Position numbers and translations under genes: made by a program
Assembly (NCBI GenBank): GCA_023144635.1
Contig: JAGLFH010000017.1
Coordinates: forward strand, 1 to 37,487
From: Candidatus Auribacterota bacterium
Lineage (GTDB): Bacteria; Auribacterota; JAFGBW01; JAFGJP01
Reading direction: 5' to 3'
Length of the DNA: 37,487 bases
Notes under the pieces: model-generated
Told to the model about the DNA's origin: nothing
The model's input: only the letters and a program-made list of their open reading frames with translations
Databases searched by the model: none
Part shown: positions 10,168-18,038 of the stretch, one piece after another
Layout of the letters: every line of letters starts with the position of its first letter
Position numbering within the stretch: position 1 is the first letter of the stretch

Positions 10168-11337
10168 TTATAAAATCCCCACGTATAATCTCTCTATTTT
10201 ATTCATTTGTTCCTCTAAGGAAAACCTCTGAACAACTGCTTTTCGGCCTGCATCTCCAATCTTTTTAGCTAAAACTATATCATCTAAAGCTTTCAAAATT
10301 CCCTCAGCCATTTTTTGAGGGTCTCTGGGTGGAACCAATAAACCATTAACTCCGTTTTCGATAATATCAGGAACCCCTCCTGCATGAGTTGCTATCACTG
10401 GCTTACCTGCTGCCATGCCTTCAATGATCGTCCTGCCGAAAGGTTCTTCCCATGATGCACTGACAAGAATATCCAAAGCTGCGATAATATCTGATATCTC
10501 TTTACGAAAACCCGTAAAAAAAATATTCCCCTCCATTCGCAAATCGTTAACCAAACCTTCTAATTCCTGACGATAATGATCATCACCAATTATGGTCTTC
10601 CCAACAATCAAAAATTTAGCTGTTGGATATTTCTCAGCCACTATAGATGAAGCACAGATAAAATCTTTGTGCCCCTTCCAGGATGTTAATTGACCAACTA
10701 TGCCAACTAAAGGAGCATTCAAGGACAGATTAAACTCTTTCCTGATATTTTGTCCTTTTGCATTTGAAGAATTGTATTTGCTCGGATCTATTCCATTACA
10801 AATTACGCATATTTTCTTTGCTTTAACCCCCAAAGAAATAAGATTCTTTTTCATAATTGTAGTCGTTGCTACAACCATTTTTGCCATTAACCCGGCATAA
10901 GAAATAAAAATCTTATTAAATAACCGTATTTTCACAAGGTCACGCATATGCCATATAAGTGGAATGGCGCATATTCTTGTAGAGATACTGCAGAACAAGC
11001 ATGACGTAAATGAATTGGCATGTATTATTTTTACTTTTCGTGATTTTATAACATAACTAAGCTTCACAGTGCTAATAACAAAGTGATATACAAAAACAAT
11101 CCATAACAAAGGATTAAATGTTCTTTTAAGGATATCTATTTTTATGGTTACATGCTCAATATTCCGATTTTTTAGCTCATCTACCAAATCGCCTGAAGCC
11201 GGGCATGCCACAATAGCCTGGTATTTTTTTCTATCAATATTGTCAAGAATATCAATAAGACTTGTTTCAGCACCTCCAATATGAGCAACATGATTTATAA
11301 ATAAAATGCTGATATCTTTATCTTTTTTACTTAACAT
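10168..11337 (-). CDS. Glycosyltransferase family 4 (GT-B)
   Basis: A 389-residue GT-B enzyme close to the WcaL/PimB style. It begins ILFINHVAHIGGAETSL, the classic acceptor-side glycine loop. A hydrophobic stretch near residues 75-95 suggests monotopic membrane contact. The C-terminal donor domain starts at VGIVGQLTSWKGHKDFI and includes SWEEPFGRTIIEGMAAGKPVI with the E-x7-E pair, then GGVPDIIENGVNGLLVPP. Donor and acceptor cannot be told. Its start overlaps the end of the nucleotidyltransferase-like gene by 11 bases, an arrangement that often marks partners in one pathway. Confidence 0.9.
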   Translation of the reverse strand: MLSKKDKDISILFINHVAHIGGAETSLIDILDNIDRKKYQAIVACPASGDLVDELKNRNIEHVTIKIDILKRTFNPLLWIVFVYHFVISTVKLSYVIKSRKVKIIHANSFTSCLFCSISTRICAIPLIWHMRDLVKIRLFNKIFISYAGLMAKMVVATTTIMKKNLISLGVKAKKICVICNGIDPSKYNSSNAKGQNIRKEFNLSLNAPLVGIVGQLTSWKGHKDFICASSIVAEKYPTAKFLIVGKTIIGDDHYRQELEGLVNDLRMEGNIFFTGFRKEISDIIAALDILVSASWEEPFGRTIIEGMAAGKPVIATHAGGVPDIIENGVNGLLVPPRDPQKMAEGILKALDDIVLAKKIGDAGRKAVVQRFSLEEQMNKIERLYVGIL

Positions 11338-12607
11338 ATTTTAAAGAAAGCACCCTAGCATACTCATCAGATCTCTTTTCCCAGCGCATAACTGGTAATA
11401 TCTGTTTTACAAATTGTTTTCGCATTATCGCCCATTTTTTTTCATACACTGTATCATCTTTAATCGTATACTTTTTCAATGACATCATTTGCAGTATATC
11501 TAACGCGCTATTTAAACATGATTCAGCCATCCTTTGATCATCTTTTAAATGGTTCAGCAATGATTGATGCATTAAAATCATAAACACCACGGCATAGTCT
11601 CGCTTAGAAATATTAAACCAGGAAATTAATTTTCTAATGTTGATATCTTTTAGAGATCTTATACCCAAAAATAACTCATATAATTTATAAAAACGCCACA
11701 CCCCTTGACGTCCTTCAAGCATATTAAGTCCATTTTTCTTTATTATACTAATAAGTTCAGCATCATCAGAATTGTTGAACTTATGTTTAATACACCAGCA
11801 GATTAACTTTCGATAAGATATCAAGGTTTCCTCAAGCATTTCTGTTAGAGTCTGTGAAAAGCATAAATTCAATTTTCCATTTAGTGCTTTTTCTTGAGAT
11901 TCAATAAAATCAGCCCCAACCCCATTTGATATAAGGATTTCTCTATTTTCCTTTATCCAATGGAAACGGGAAGTATAGCTCGTACGATTTATCCCGATAA
12001 AAGGCAAGAGAATTGTTGGAATTTCTAAAAGATTTCTTGCCAACAGATATTTAAACAATAATTCTGTGGGCTCGTCATATTTTTTTTGCACTATGCTGAA
12101 AGGAGTATAGATCAACAGATTAAATAATCTAACTAAAATTAACTCTCTTAATCTGCCGTGTTCAAGATTATCTATTGAAAAAAGAGGAAGGTTTTCGAAT
12201 AAGTTTTTGCCATATAAAACTTTTCCGTTCTCTCTCATCTCTATAGTTCTAATATGGCCAAAGGCTGTGTTATCTCTAAAAGCAGCTTCGGTTATAATGC
12301 TATAATCAATATGAAATAATGGATTCGATCGAAATGGCTTTTCCAGCTCTTTGATCGCTGCTTTCAAGCTGTCTTTTTTATCCTCTTTTAGATCTGATAT
12401 AACTATAAATTCGATATCGCTGAATATTTCTAATTTATTATCACGCCGCCGGAACGTAAGCTCTCCTCTCGAAGCACTGCCGACCAGAATAACAGCAACA
12501 GGCTTAAGAAGTTCCACAAAAATTTTTACGGCATTATGGATTAAATTCTTAATAACTGGATCATGATCTAATTGATCAGTATTGATTATTGTTAAAGCTT
12601 TTTCCAT
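11327..12607 (-). CDS. Nucleotidyltransferase-domain protein, function unassigned
   Basis: A 426-residue soluble protein. The N-terminal third shows the minimal nucleotidyltransferase (pol-beta/KNTase fold) signature: ILVGSASRGE (40-49) followed by SDIEF with Asp64 and Glu66 as likely metal ligands. The remaining ~300 residues are mostly helical and match no family I recognise. Fold members move NMP groups onto sugars, antibiotics or proteins, or are toxin-antitoxin NTases. Here the gene sits between a uridine-kinase-like gene and a GT4, with an 11-base overlap to the latter, so a small-molecule or glycan role is more likely than a toxin role. The second acidic residue is Glu where Asp is commoner. 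No ribosome binding site is obvious before the ATG. Confidence 0.65.
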   Translation of the reverse strand: MEKALTIINTDQLDHDPVIKNLIHNAVKIFVELLKPVAVILVGSASRGELTFRRRDNKLEIFSDIEFIVISDLKEDKKDSLKAAIKELEKPFRSNPLFHIDYSIITEAAFRDNTAFGHIRTIEMRENGKVLYGKNLFENLPLFSIDNLEHGRLRELILVRLFNLLIYTPFSIVQKKYDEPTELLFKYLLARNLLEIPTILLPFIGINRTSYTSRFHWIKENREILISNGVGADFIESQEKALNGKLNLCFSQTLTEMLEETLISYRKLICWCIKHKFNNSDDAELISIIKKNGLNMLEGRQGVWRFYKLYELFLGIRSLKDINIRKLISWFNISKRDYAVVFMILMHQSLLNHLKDDQRMAESCLNSALDILQMMSLKKYTIKDDTVYEKKWAIMRKQFVKQILPVMRWEKRSDEYARVLSLKYVK

Positions 12608-12616
12608 TTTAGAAGA

Positions 12617-13261
12617 TTAGACGCTAACACCGGAAAGCTTATTTTTAATGCTTTTTATCATTTCGTTTACTTGTAAAAGATATACTTCATGTTCGATTAT
12701 GATATCCGCATAGGTTTTACATGGCTCAACATATTTTATATGCATAGGCCTGACCGTGTCTAAATACTGCTTCTTAACTTCCGGGTAAGTACGCGCTCTT
12801 TCTTGTATATCTCTATCTATTCTTCTTAATAAGCGTATGTCTTCCGGAATATCAAGGAAAGTCTTATAATGAAATTGATTTCTTATTTCCTCATCCCATA
12901 AGATCAAAGTGCCTTCTATGATTATTAACGCAGAAGGTTTTATCCAGTATGAAGAAGTTTTACGTGTATGTGTCTTAAAATCATATAACGGGCCTTGAAT
13001 GCTCTCTCCCTTTCTCAACAAACTGATGTGTTCCTTTAAAAATGCAAAGTCAATTGCTGAGGGATGATCATAATTTATTTTCGAGCGTTCTTCAGGATAC
13101 ATATTTCTACGACAATAATAGTAGTTATCCTGACAAATTATCTGAATGCTAAAATCACCTAGTTCCCGTTTAAGAGCATGCGAAAGAGTGGTCTTTCCAG
13201 AGCTTGTTCCTCCGGCAATACCTATAAACAATGGCATATTTTTTCCTTCATCGTCTACCAT
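12617..13261 (-). CDS. Uridine kinase-like P-loop kinase
   Basis: A 214-residue protein, normal length for uridine/cytidine kinases. It has the Walker A GGTSSGKTT (17-25), the catalytic DNYYY (45-49), the NYDHPSAID substrate loop, PLYDFKTHTR, and an IIEGTLIL segment, followed by an arginine-rich lid (LLRRIDRDIQERA) and VEPCKTYADIII. These are the standard order and residues of Udk. Known reaction: ATP-dependent 5'-phosphorylation of uridine or cytidine; relatives phosphorylate other small alcohols such as ribulose-5-phosphate. A free-standing pyrimidine salvage enzyme would be odd inside a glycan operon, so a changed substrate is possible. The ATG at 13261 has AGAGG six bases upstream. Confidence 0.82.
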   Translation of the reverse strand: MVDDEGKNMPLFIGIAGGTSSGKTTLSHALKRELGDFSIQIICQDNYYYCRRNMYPEERSKINYDHPSAIDFAFLKEHISLLRKGESIQGPLYDFKTHTRKTSSYWIKPSALIIIEGTLILWDEEIRNQFHYKTFLDIPEDIRLLRRIDRDIQERARTYPEVKKQYLDTVRPMHIKYVEPCKTYADIIIEHEVYLLQVNEMIKSIKNKLSGVSV

Positions 13262-13315
13262 AACAAACCTCTTTTTAAAATTTAAAAAATAATTTTCACT
13301 TTTTGGTGCCGCTAT

Positions 13316-14701
13316 TCAAAATTTAATAGATTCGATCAGCTGCAATGAATAATATAAAACATAAAATCCCAGAGTTAAAATAAAACCGCTATACATCATC
13401 TTTCGTACATTTATATTAGTTAAACAAATACTTAATATCAAAAGTGGTATCAAGAAAATAAAATGTCTTGAAATTCCGGCATTAAACCATGTCAATATAA
13501 TTAAGCAGACCATTGTGGGAAGTAATACGCTATAATAATCCTCCTTCGAAATATTAAAACCTTTTACGATATTGTATAACAATCCTAAATAAATAATAAG
13601 TGTAAAGAACCCAAGAAAAGCAAATAAAAATTGTAAAATATCCTTTGCGTCAAATATGTTCATCACAGCAAATGGTATTAAAGCAACTGAAACCGGTGCG
13701 ATTATTATATCTCTGTTTCCCTTCATTATTAAAAATTGCTGTAAGCCAGATTTCTGTTGCTTTTCTACTCTCTTTTTCGAATAGGCATTCATCTTTATAG
13801 ACAATCTACTCTTATTCTCTGGTAAAATATTTACAAAGACAGGATAATTTGCCATTATAAAACTTATTAAATAAACACCGAGCAAAGCTAATGCTAAATT
13901 AACTTTTTTTATTTTAATGCGTTGAATAATAAAAGGTATTATATTGAATACTAAAAAAACAATTCCTACTCCGACCCTAAACCACCAACTGACATAGCAC
14001 AAACAAACAGCTGCCCCAAAAAAAACTGCTTTGTTTTGTAGTTTTTTCTGAAAATGCGATAACTTGAATAAATAGATCATTACAAAAAGAATCGTAATAA
14101 ATATCATATCTTTAAACTCAAATAATGAGAAAAAGACAAATGCGGGACAATAAAACAGCAACAAATGCACAAAAAACTTACCTCGCCCGTTATTATTGTT
14201 AATATCAATTATTTTATATCCGGTTAAGGCAATAATAAATAAGCAAAAGAAATTGACCAAACGACCATTAAAAGTATATGGGCCAACAATCCTGTAAAGA
14301 AAACCGATAAATTTGAAATAATATCCACCGGAATACGTTAAAGGTATAAATACATCATTTTTCAAAAATATTGCTTTGCCAATATTATTATATTTTCTGT
14401 CATCACTAAAAAGAAATGGGTCTTCATTCAGATACAATACTCCGATATTCAAAAACATGAAGCCTATTAATCCAGCTAAAAAAGCAATTCTTATCTGCCA
14501 CGCAACAGACTTAAAACTTGTTATAACAAAAATTTCTAACAAACAATAAAGAAAAAGCCCAAATAAGATAGGCATTAAGGAAAATGGCTCCGCATTATTA
14601 ATGCTCATCAGCCACTCATCTATAACCAGGACAACAAATACTCCGGCTCCAAATATTATTCCTAAGCTAATAGAATTGTATTTATTTGTATTAGATAACA
14701 T
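13316..14701 (-). CDS. Polytopic membrane protein, possible GT-C transferase or polymerase
   Basis: A 461-residue protein with some ten to eleven hydrophobic helices. The first extracytoplasmic loop carries acidic FSDDRKYNN, placed where GT-C enzymes hold catalytic acidic residues, followed by a YYFKFIGFLYRIVGP segment and an early helix with NGRLVN, a pattern seen in GT39-like and related transferases that use polyprenyl-phosphate sugars on the periplasmic face. A basic loop (residues ~300-325) interrupts the helices. It could equally be a Wzy-type polymerase; sequence does not decide. No ribosome binding site is seen before the ATG. It lies between the kinase gene and a decayed methyltransferase. 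Confidence 0.55.
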   Translation of the reverse strand: MLSNTNKYNSISLGIIFGAGVFVVLVIDEWLMSINNAEPFSLMPILFGLFLYCLLEIFVITSFKSVAWQIRIAFLAGLIGFMFLNIGVLYLNEDPFLFSDDRKYNNIGKAIFLKNDVFIPLTYSGGYYFKFIGFLYRIVGPYTFNGRLVNFFCLFIIALTGYKIIDINNNNGRGKFFVHLLLFYCPAFVFFSLFEFKDMIFITILFVMIYLFKLSHFQKKLQNKAVFFGAAVCLCYVSWWFRVGVGIVFLVFNIIPFIIQRIKIKKVNLALALLGVYLISFIMANYPVFVNILPENKSRLSIKMNAYSKKRVEKQQKSGLQQFLIMKGNRDIIIAPVSVALIPFAVMNIFDAKDILQFLFAFLGFFTLIIYLGLLYNIVKGFNISKEDYYSVLLPTMVCLIILTWFNAGISRHFIFLIPLLILSICLTNINVRKMMYSGFILTLGFYVLYYSLQLIESIKF

Positions 14702-14746
14702 GAGGTTATTATTAATATGATCTCAAGCTGGATTATTAAAACACAA

Positions 14747-15055
14747 TTAAGAGATCTTTTGTGCAGTAATTCTCATATTTGAAGTTTTCTTTCCTATGAA
14801 GATCATGCACAAATCTATAAACGTAAAAAAGGCCAGAAGAAGAGGATTTTTAAACACCCACAGCCTCACCCACCATTTGGGATATTTTTTGTCCAAAAAA
14901 TAATGATGTAAAGACTGTATCCAAAAACTGGGGCTTGCTAAATATTCAAATTTAATATTACCAAAACCATGAGATCGTAATAGTTCTCTCATACTTTTCT
15001 CTGAAAAAAGAGTCCAATGTCTTGGGCAATATCCAAGTTCACAGCCCCACTCTTA
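14747..15055 (-). pseudogene. Remnant: C-terminal tail of a SAM-dependent methyltransferase
   Basis: Read from the in-frame TAA at 15055-15053, the frame gives WGCELGYCPRHWTLFSEKSM and then RELLRSHGF, which is the post-Rossmann CPRHxxxFSxxSxxxLLxxxGF segment of Methyltransf_23-type enzymes. It ends SNMRITAQK, a typical terminus for that family, after a hydrophobic pair of helices. The N-terminal SAM-binding half is absent: above the TAA the frame continues for only about 16 codons before another stop near 15104. An ATG at 14992 would yield 81 residues without a SAM site. The intact methyltransferase immediately upstream has its own complete C-terminus, so this is not its continuation. Best read as a truncated gene; a sequencing error alone would not restore the missing half. 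Confidence 0.7.
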
Positions 15056-15119
15056 TAAGTGAAGAATTATTGCATGATTAAGTATCTCTTTTAGCAATTT
15101 ATATTATTTAAGAATTGCT

Positions 15120-15710
15120 TTAATTTTTTTTCTCCAAGATAACTAATTGATTGAATCCATATAAAAAACGTTTGTACTTAATAAGCTTAAAACCTGACTC
15201 ATAAGCCAATTTCTTTATTTTTCTATAATTCAATAATTCATGATGTTGATGTTTGTCCTGACTGAATATTTTGATTTTTGCCCCCCAATTAAGAATAAGA
15301 TTCCCTATAACATGAGGAGTGGTTAAGCATATTACCCCTTTCTCGCTCAAAACCTTATGCAGCCCTTTCAAGACATTAACAGGATTATCAAAATGCTCTA
15401 TTACAGCCAACATAAGTATCAGATCAAAATTAGCACCACAAGAGCCAATATCATTTTTTTCTAAATCTGCTTTTATAAATTTCTGTTTAAAATGCATTCT
15501 GTTATATTCTATGATGGTATCTTCAAAATCAACCCCCATATACTCAATACCATCAGGCAAAAAATCTTTCCAACGAAATACCCCGCAACCAACATCCAGT
15601 ATTTTATTCCTTTCCCTTATAAAGGGAATGACAACTTCCATTCTCTTTTTAATGAGAAATGGTGATAGCAAACCATTCATATCACCTGTAATTTTTGGAT
15701 CACGTTTCAT
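15120..15710 (-). CDS. Class I SAM-dependent methyltransferase
   Basis: A 196-residue Methyltransf_11-type enzyme. Motif I is ILDVGCGVF (37-45), motif II ends in GVDFED, and the post-motif region reads LILMLAVIEHF followed by LSEKGVICLTTPH. This is the usual length for the family when it lacks extra domains. The substrate cannot be told; O-methylation of a sugar is the common role in such loci. It lies 22 bases from the upstream radical SAM gene, with only a weak AAGG ribosome binding site. The decayed methyltransferase follows downstream. Confidence 0.8.
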   Translation of the reverse strand: MKRDPKITGDMNGLLSPFLIKKRMEVVIPFIRERNKILDVGCGVFRWKDFLPDGIEYMGVDFEDTIIEYNRMHFKQKFIKADLEKNDIGSCGANFDLILMLAVIEHFDNPVNVLKGLHKVLSEKGVICLTTPHVIGNLILNWGAKIKIFSQDKHQHHELLNYRKIKKLAYESGFKLIKYKRFLYGFNQLVILEKKN

Positions 15711-15732
15711 TTATTTAACAAAACCTTGATAT

Positions 15733-17148
15733 TTATTTCATGATAAATATTTTAAGACCTGCCATGCTTTTCTTCCACATTTCCTTAAACGACCTTAGTT
15801 CAAGTAACCTTTTTATAATATAAACAGGTCTCATATAAAAGCTTTTATATCCTTTGATCAATAGCGCATTAAGCTCATCTCGTGTAAAATTTTCATTCCA
15901 AAAGGGAAGAACAAATCCAGATATTGGATTTTTAGCAAAATCCCTCCAGTAATCATTTTTAATATATCCATCCCGTAAACCGTTAAAATATATCTCTGTC
16001 CCTGGAAAAGGAGTTAATATCGCAATATGCACATAATCGGGATTCAAATCTCTCATTATTTTGAATGTTGCCATGATATCATTTCTGTCCTCAGAAGGAT
16101 TGCCAAGCATAAAATAGGCTAAAATGGAGATTTTATATTTCTTTGTTAAAAAGAAAGTATTCTTCACCTGTGAAAGTGTGATATTCTTTCTTAGAACTTT
16201 TAATATTTTTTCCGTACCTGCTTCTACACCATAATGAATACCCTGACAACCAGCTGATTTTAGATTCTTTATCACTTCTTCATCTACAGTATCAACCCTT
16301 GCTCTAATATTCCAGGCAATATTTAATTTCCTTTTAATGATTTCTTTACATATCTTTATTACCCTTTGCTTATCAACTGTAAAGGTATCATCATATATAA
16401 GAAAATCATGAATCCCCATCTCAGTACATTCTTCTAATTCATCAACCACATTCTTTGGTGAACGAGCACGAAAAGCTTTACCCAAATGAGGACGGTCACA
16501 AAATGAGCATTGATAAGGACAACCTCTACTGGTAAAAACCGTTGTCACAACATTCCCTTTGGCCAATAATGAATTATATTTTTTATATGGGAGCAGTTTA
16601 CGGGCAGGAAAAGACAGATCATCAAGATCCACAATAGGATTCGAAAAACCTGTATTAATAATCTTATCTTTGTCTTTAAAGACCAAGCCGGGTATTTTTA
16701 TTAATTCTGATTTATTATCTATGTTATCTAATAACCTCTTGAAGACCTCTTCGCCCTCACCTAATACTAAAAAATCAATATCTTCTAAGTCGATCGTTTC
16801 TTCTGGAAATAGATAAACGTGCGGCCCTCCAAGGACAATTTTTATTTTATTATCTACTTCTTTAACTATTCTAACCGTTTCAATAACATCTAACATAGTA
16901 ACCGTCATTGCAGTTATTCCAATAACATCAGGCTTAATCTCTCTGATTCTTACTTTTATGTCATCATAGCTTAGCTTCTCAACCTGTGAATCCAAAACAT
17001 TAATCTTATAGTCTGTGTGTTGTAATAAATATCCAGCTATATATAATAATCCTAATGGTGGAGAAAAGCCCCTCTCCTCTGTTAATTCACTGGGCAAAGT
17101 ACCAGTAATCTCATTTTCTTTTGGAGGATTTATTAAAAGCACATTCAT
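15733..17148 (-). CDS. B12-binding-domain radical SAM protein (first of two)
   Basis: A 471-residue protein. Residues 1-140 form a cobalamin-binding-type Rossmann domain (MNVLLINPP, then DVIGITAMT, IVLGGPH, and the LGEGEEVF end block); the base-off DxHxxG motif is absent, as in many of this class. The radical SAM core carries the [4Fe-4S] cysteines Cys210, Cys214 and Cys217 in SRGCPYQCSFC. It resembles the BchE/HpnP-like group, in which members methylate unactivated carbons or rearrange lipids and sugars. The substrate is unknown here. It begins one base after the stop of the GT2 gene, and a second related gene lies beyond that GT2. Confidence 0.85.
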   Translation of the reverse strand: MNVLLINPPKENEITGTLPSELTEERGFSPPLGLLYIAGYLLQHTDYKINVLDSQVEKLSYDDIKVRIREIKPDVIGITAMTVTMLDVIETVRIVKEVDNKIKIVLGGPHVYLFPEETIDLEDIDFLVLGEGEEVFKRLLDNIDNKSELIKIPGLVFKDKDKIINTGFSNPIVDLDDLSFPARKLLPYKKYNSLLAKGNVVTTVFTSRGCPYQCSFCDRPHLGKAFRARSPKNVVDELEECTEMGIHDFLIYDDTFTVDKQRVIKICKEIIKRKLNIAWNIRARVDTVDEEVIKNLKSAGCQGIHYGVEAGTEKILKVLRKNITLSQVKNTFFLTKKYKISILAYFMLGNPSEDRNDIMATFKIMRDLNPDYVHIAILTPFPGTEIYFNGLRDGYIKNDYWRDFAKNPISGFVLPFWNENFTRDELNALLIKGYKSFYMRPVYIIKRLLELRSFKEMWKKSMAGLKIFIMK

Positions 17149-17149
17149 C

Positions 17150-18004
17150 TTATTTCATTCTTTTATCGATTAAATCAGCCAGCATACCGATAGACATAAC
17201 AACAACAGCTGTCATGATAATAATTCCAAAAGTTGTATCCATGACTTTTTCAAAAATAAACCAACTTCCTACTAAAACCAATAAAGCGATGACAACTAAA
17301 AGAAAACTCAAAGGAATAAATATCTTAAGCGGATTAAAATATAAAGTTGTTCTAATGATCAGTTGGATGAAATTGAGTGTATCATAGATCGGCCTTATTT
17401 TAGATTTTCCCTGACGACGATAGTAGTTTATAGGAACATATTGAACTTGCATATCATTGGTCAACATGGCCAAAGTGATGGTCGTTGTAAATGAAAAGCC
17501 ATCGGGCAAAATATTAAAAAAGCCTAGAACATCTTTCTTCTTCATAATCCTCAAGCCAGAATTTATGTCCGGTATCTTGACTCCGGTAAGATGATTAGCC
17601 AGTTTATTCAGCATCCATTTAGGAAATCGCCTGAACAAAGGTATTGCGACATCGTTTCCTGTACGAGCCCCAACAACCATCGAAAAACCTTTTTTCATAA
17701 GACCAGCTAATTTGGGAATTTCATGGATGGGATAGGTCCCATCTGCATCAGTAATAACTATTTGATCATACTTTGCCTTCTTGATACCTGTTTTAAGTGA
17801 TGCTCCATACCCTTTATTACATGAATGTCTTAAAACTTTAACACCTGTTTTTTCAGCCAACTCATATGTCCCATCTACAGAGCCATCATCCACAACAATT
17901 ATCTCATATTCACCATCAAGTCCTTTTATTTCTGCAACAACCTTTTCAATAGAATCAGATTCATTATAAGCTGGGATTATAATTGTAAAACCACTACTTC
18001 CCAT
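17150..18004 (-). CDS. GT2 polyprenyl-phosphate sugar synthase-like protein with two C-terminal membrane helices
   Basis: A 284-residue GT-A enzyme of the dolichol-phosphate mannosyltransferase / ArnC type: FTIIIPAYNE, VVDDGSVDGT (38-47), NKGYGASLKTG (63-73), ITDADGTYP (84-92), VVGARTG and the downstream basic RRQGKSKI segment. The C-terminal ~65 residues contain two hydrophobic helices, as in membrane-anchored family members. Known role: transfer of a sugar from a nucleotide donor to a polyprenyl phosphate, supplying donors for periplasmic GT-C enzymes. That fits the several polytopic proteins in this operon. AGGAGG lies four bases before the ATG, the strongest ribosome binding site in this section. 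Confidence 0.87.
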   Translation of the reverse strand: MGSSGFTIIIPAYNESDSIEKVVAEIKGLDGEYEIIVVDDGSVDGTYELAEKTGVKVLRHSCNKGYGASLKTGIKKAKYDQIVITDADGTYPIHEIPKLAGLMKKGFSMVVGARTGNDVAIPLFRRFPKWMLNKLANHLTGVKIPDINSGLRIMKKKDVLGFFNILPDGFSFTTTITLAMLTNDMQVQYVPINYYRRQGKSKIRPIYDTLNFIQLIIRTTLYFNPLKIFIPLSFLLVVIALLVLVGSWFIFEKVMDTTFGIIIMTAVVVMSIGMLADLIDKRMK

Positions 18005-18038
18005 ATTTCCTCCTAAATTGATTTTTCAAAACTTATGT

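Noticed and set aside
11327..13261. A nucleotidyltransferase toxin-antitoxin pair.
   Set aside because: The NTase-like protein is 426 residues and its partner is a full uridine-kinase-like enzyme, not a HEPN or antitoxin protein; overlaps tie it to glycosyltransferase genes.
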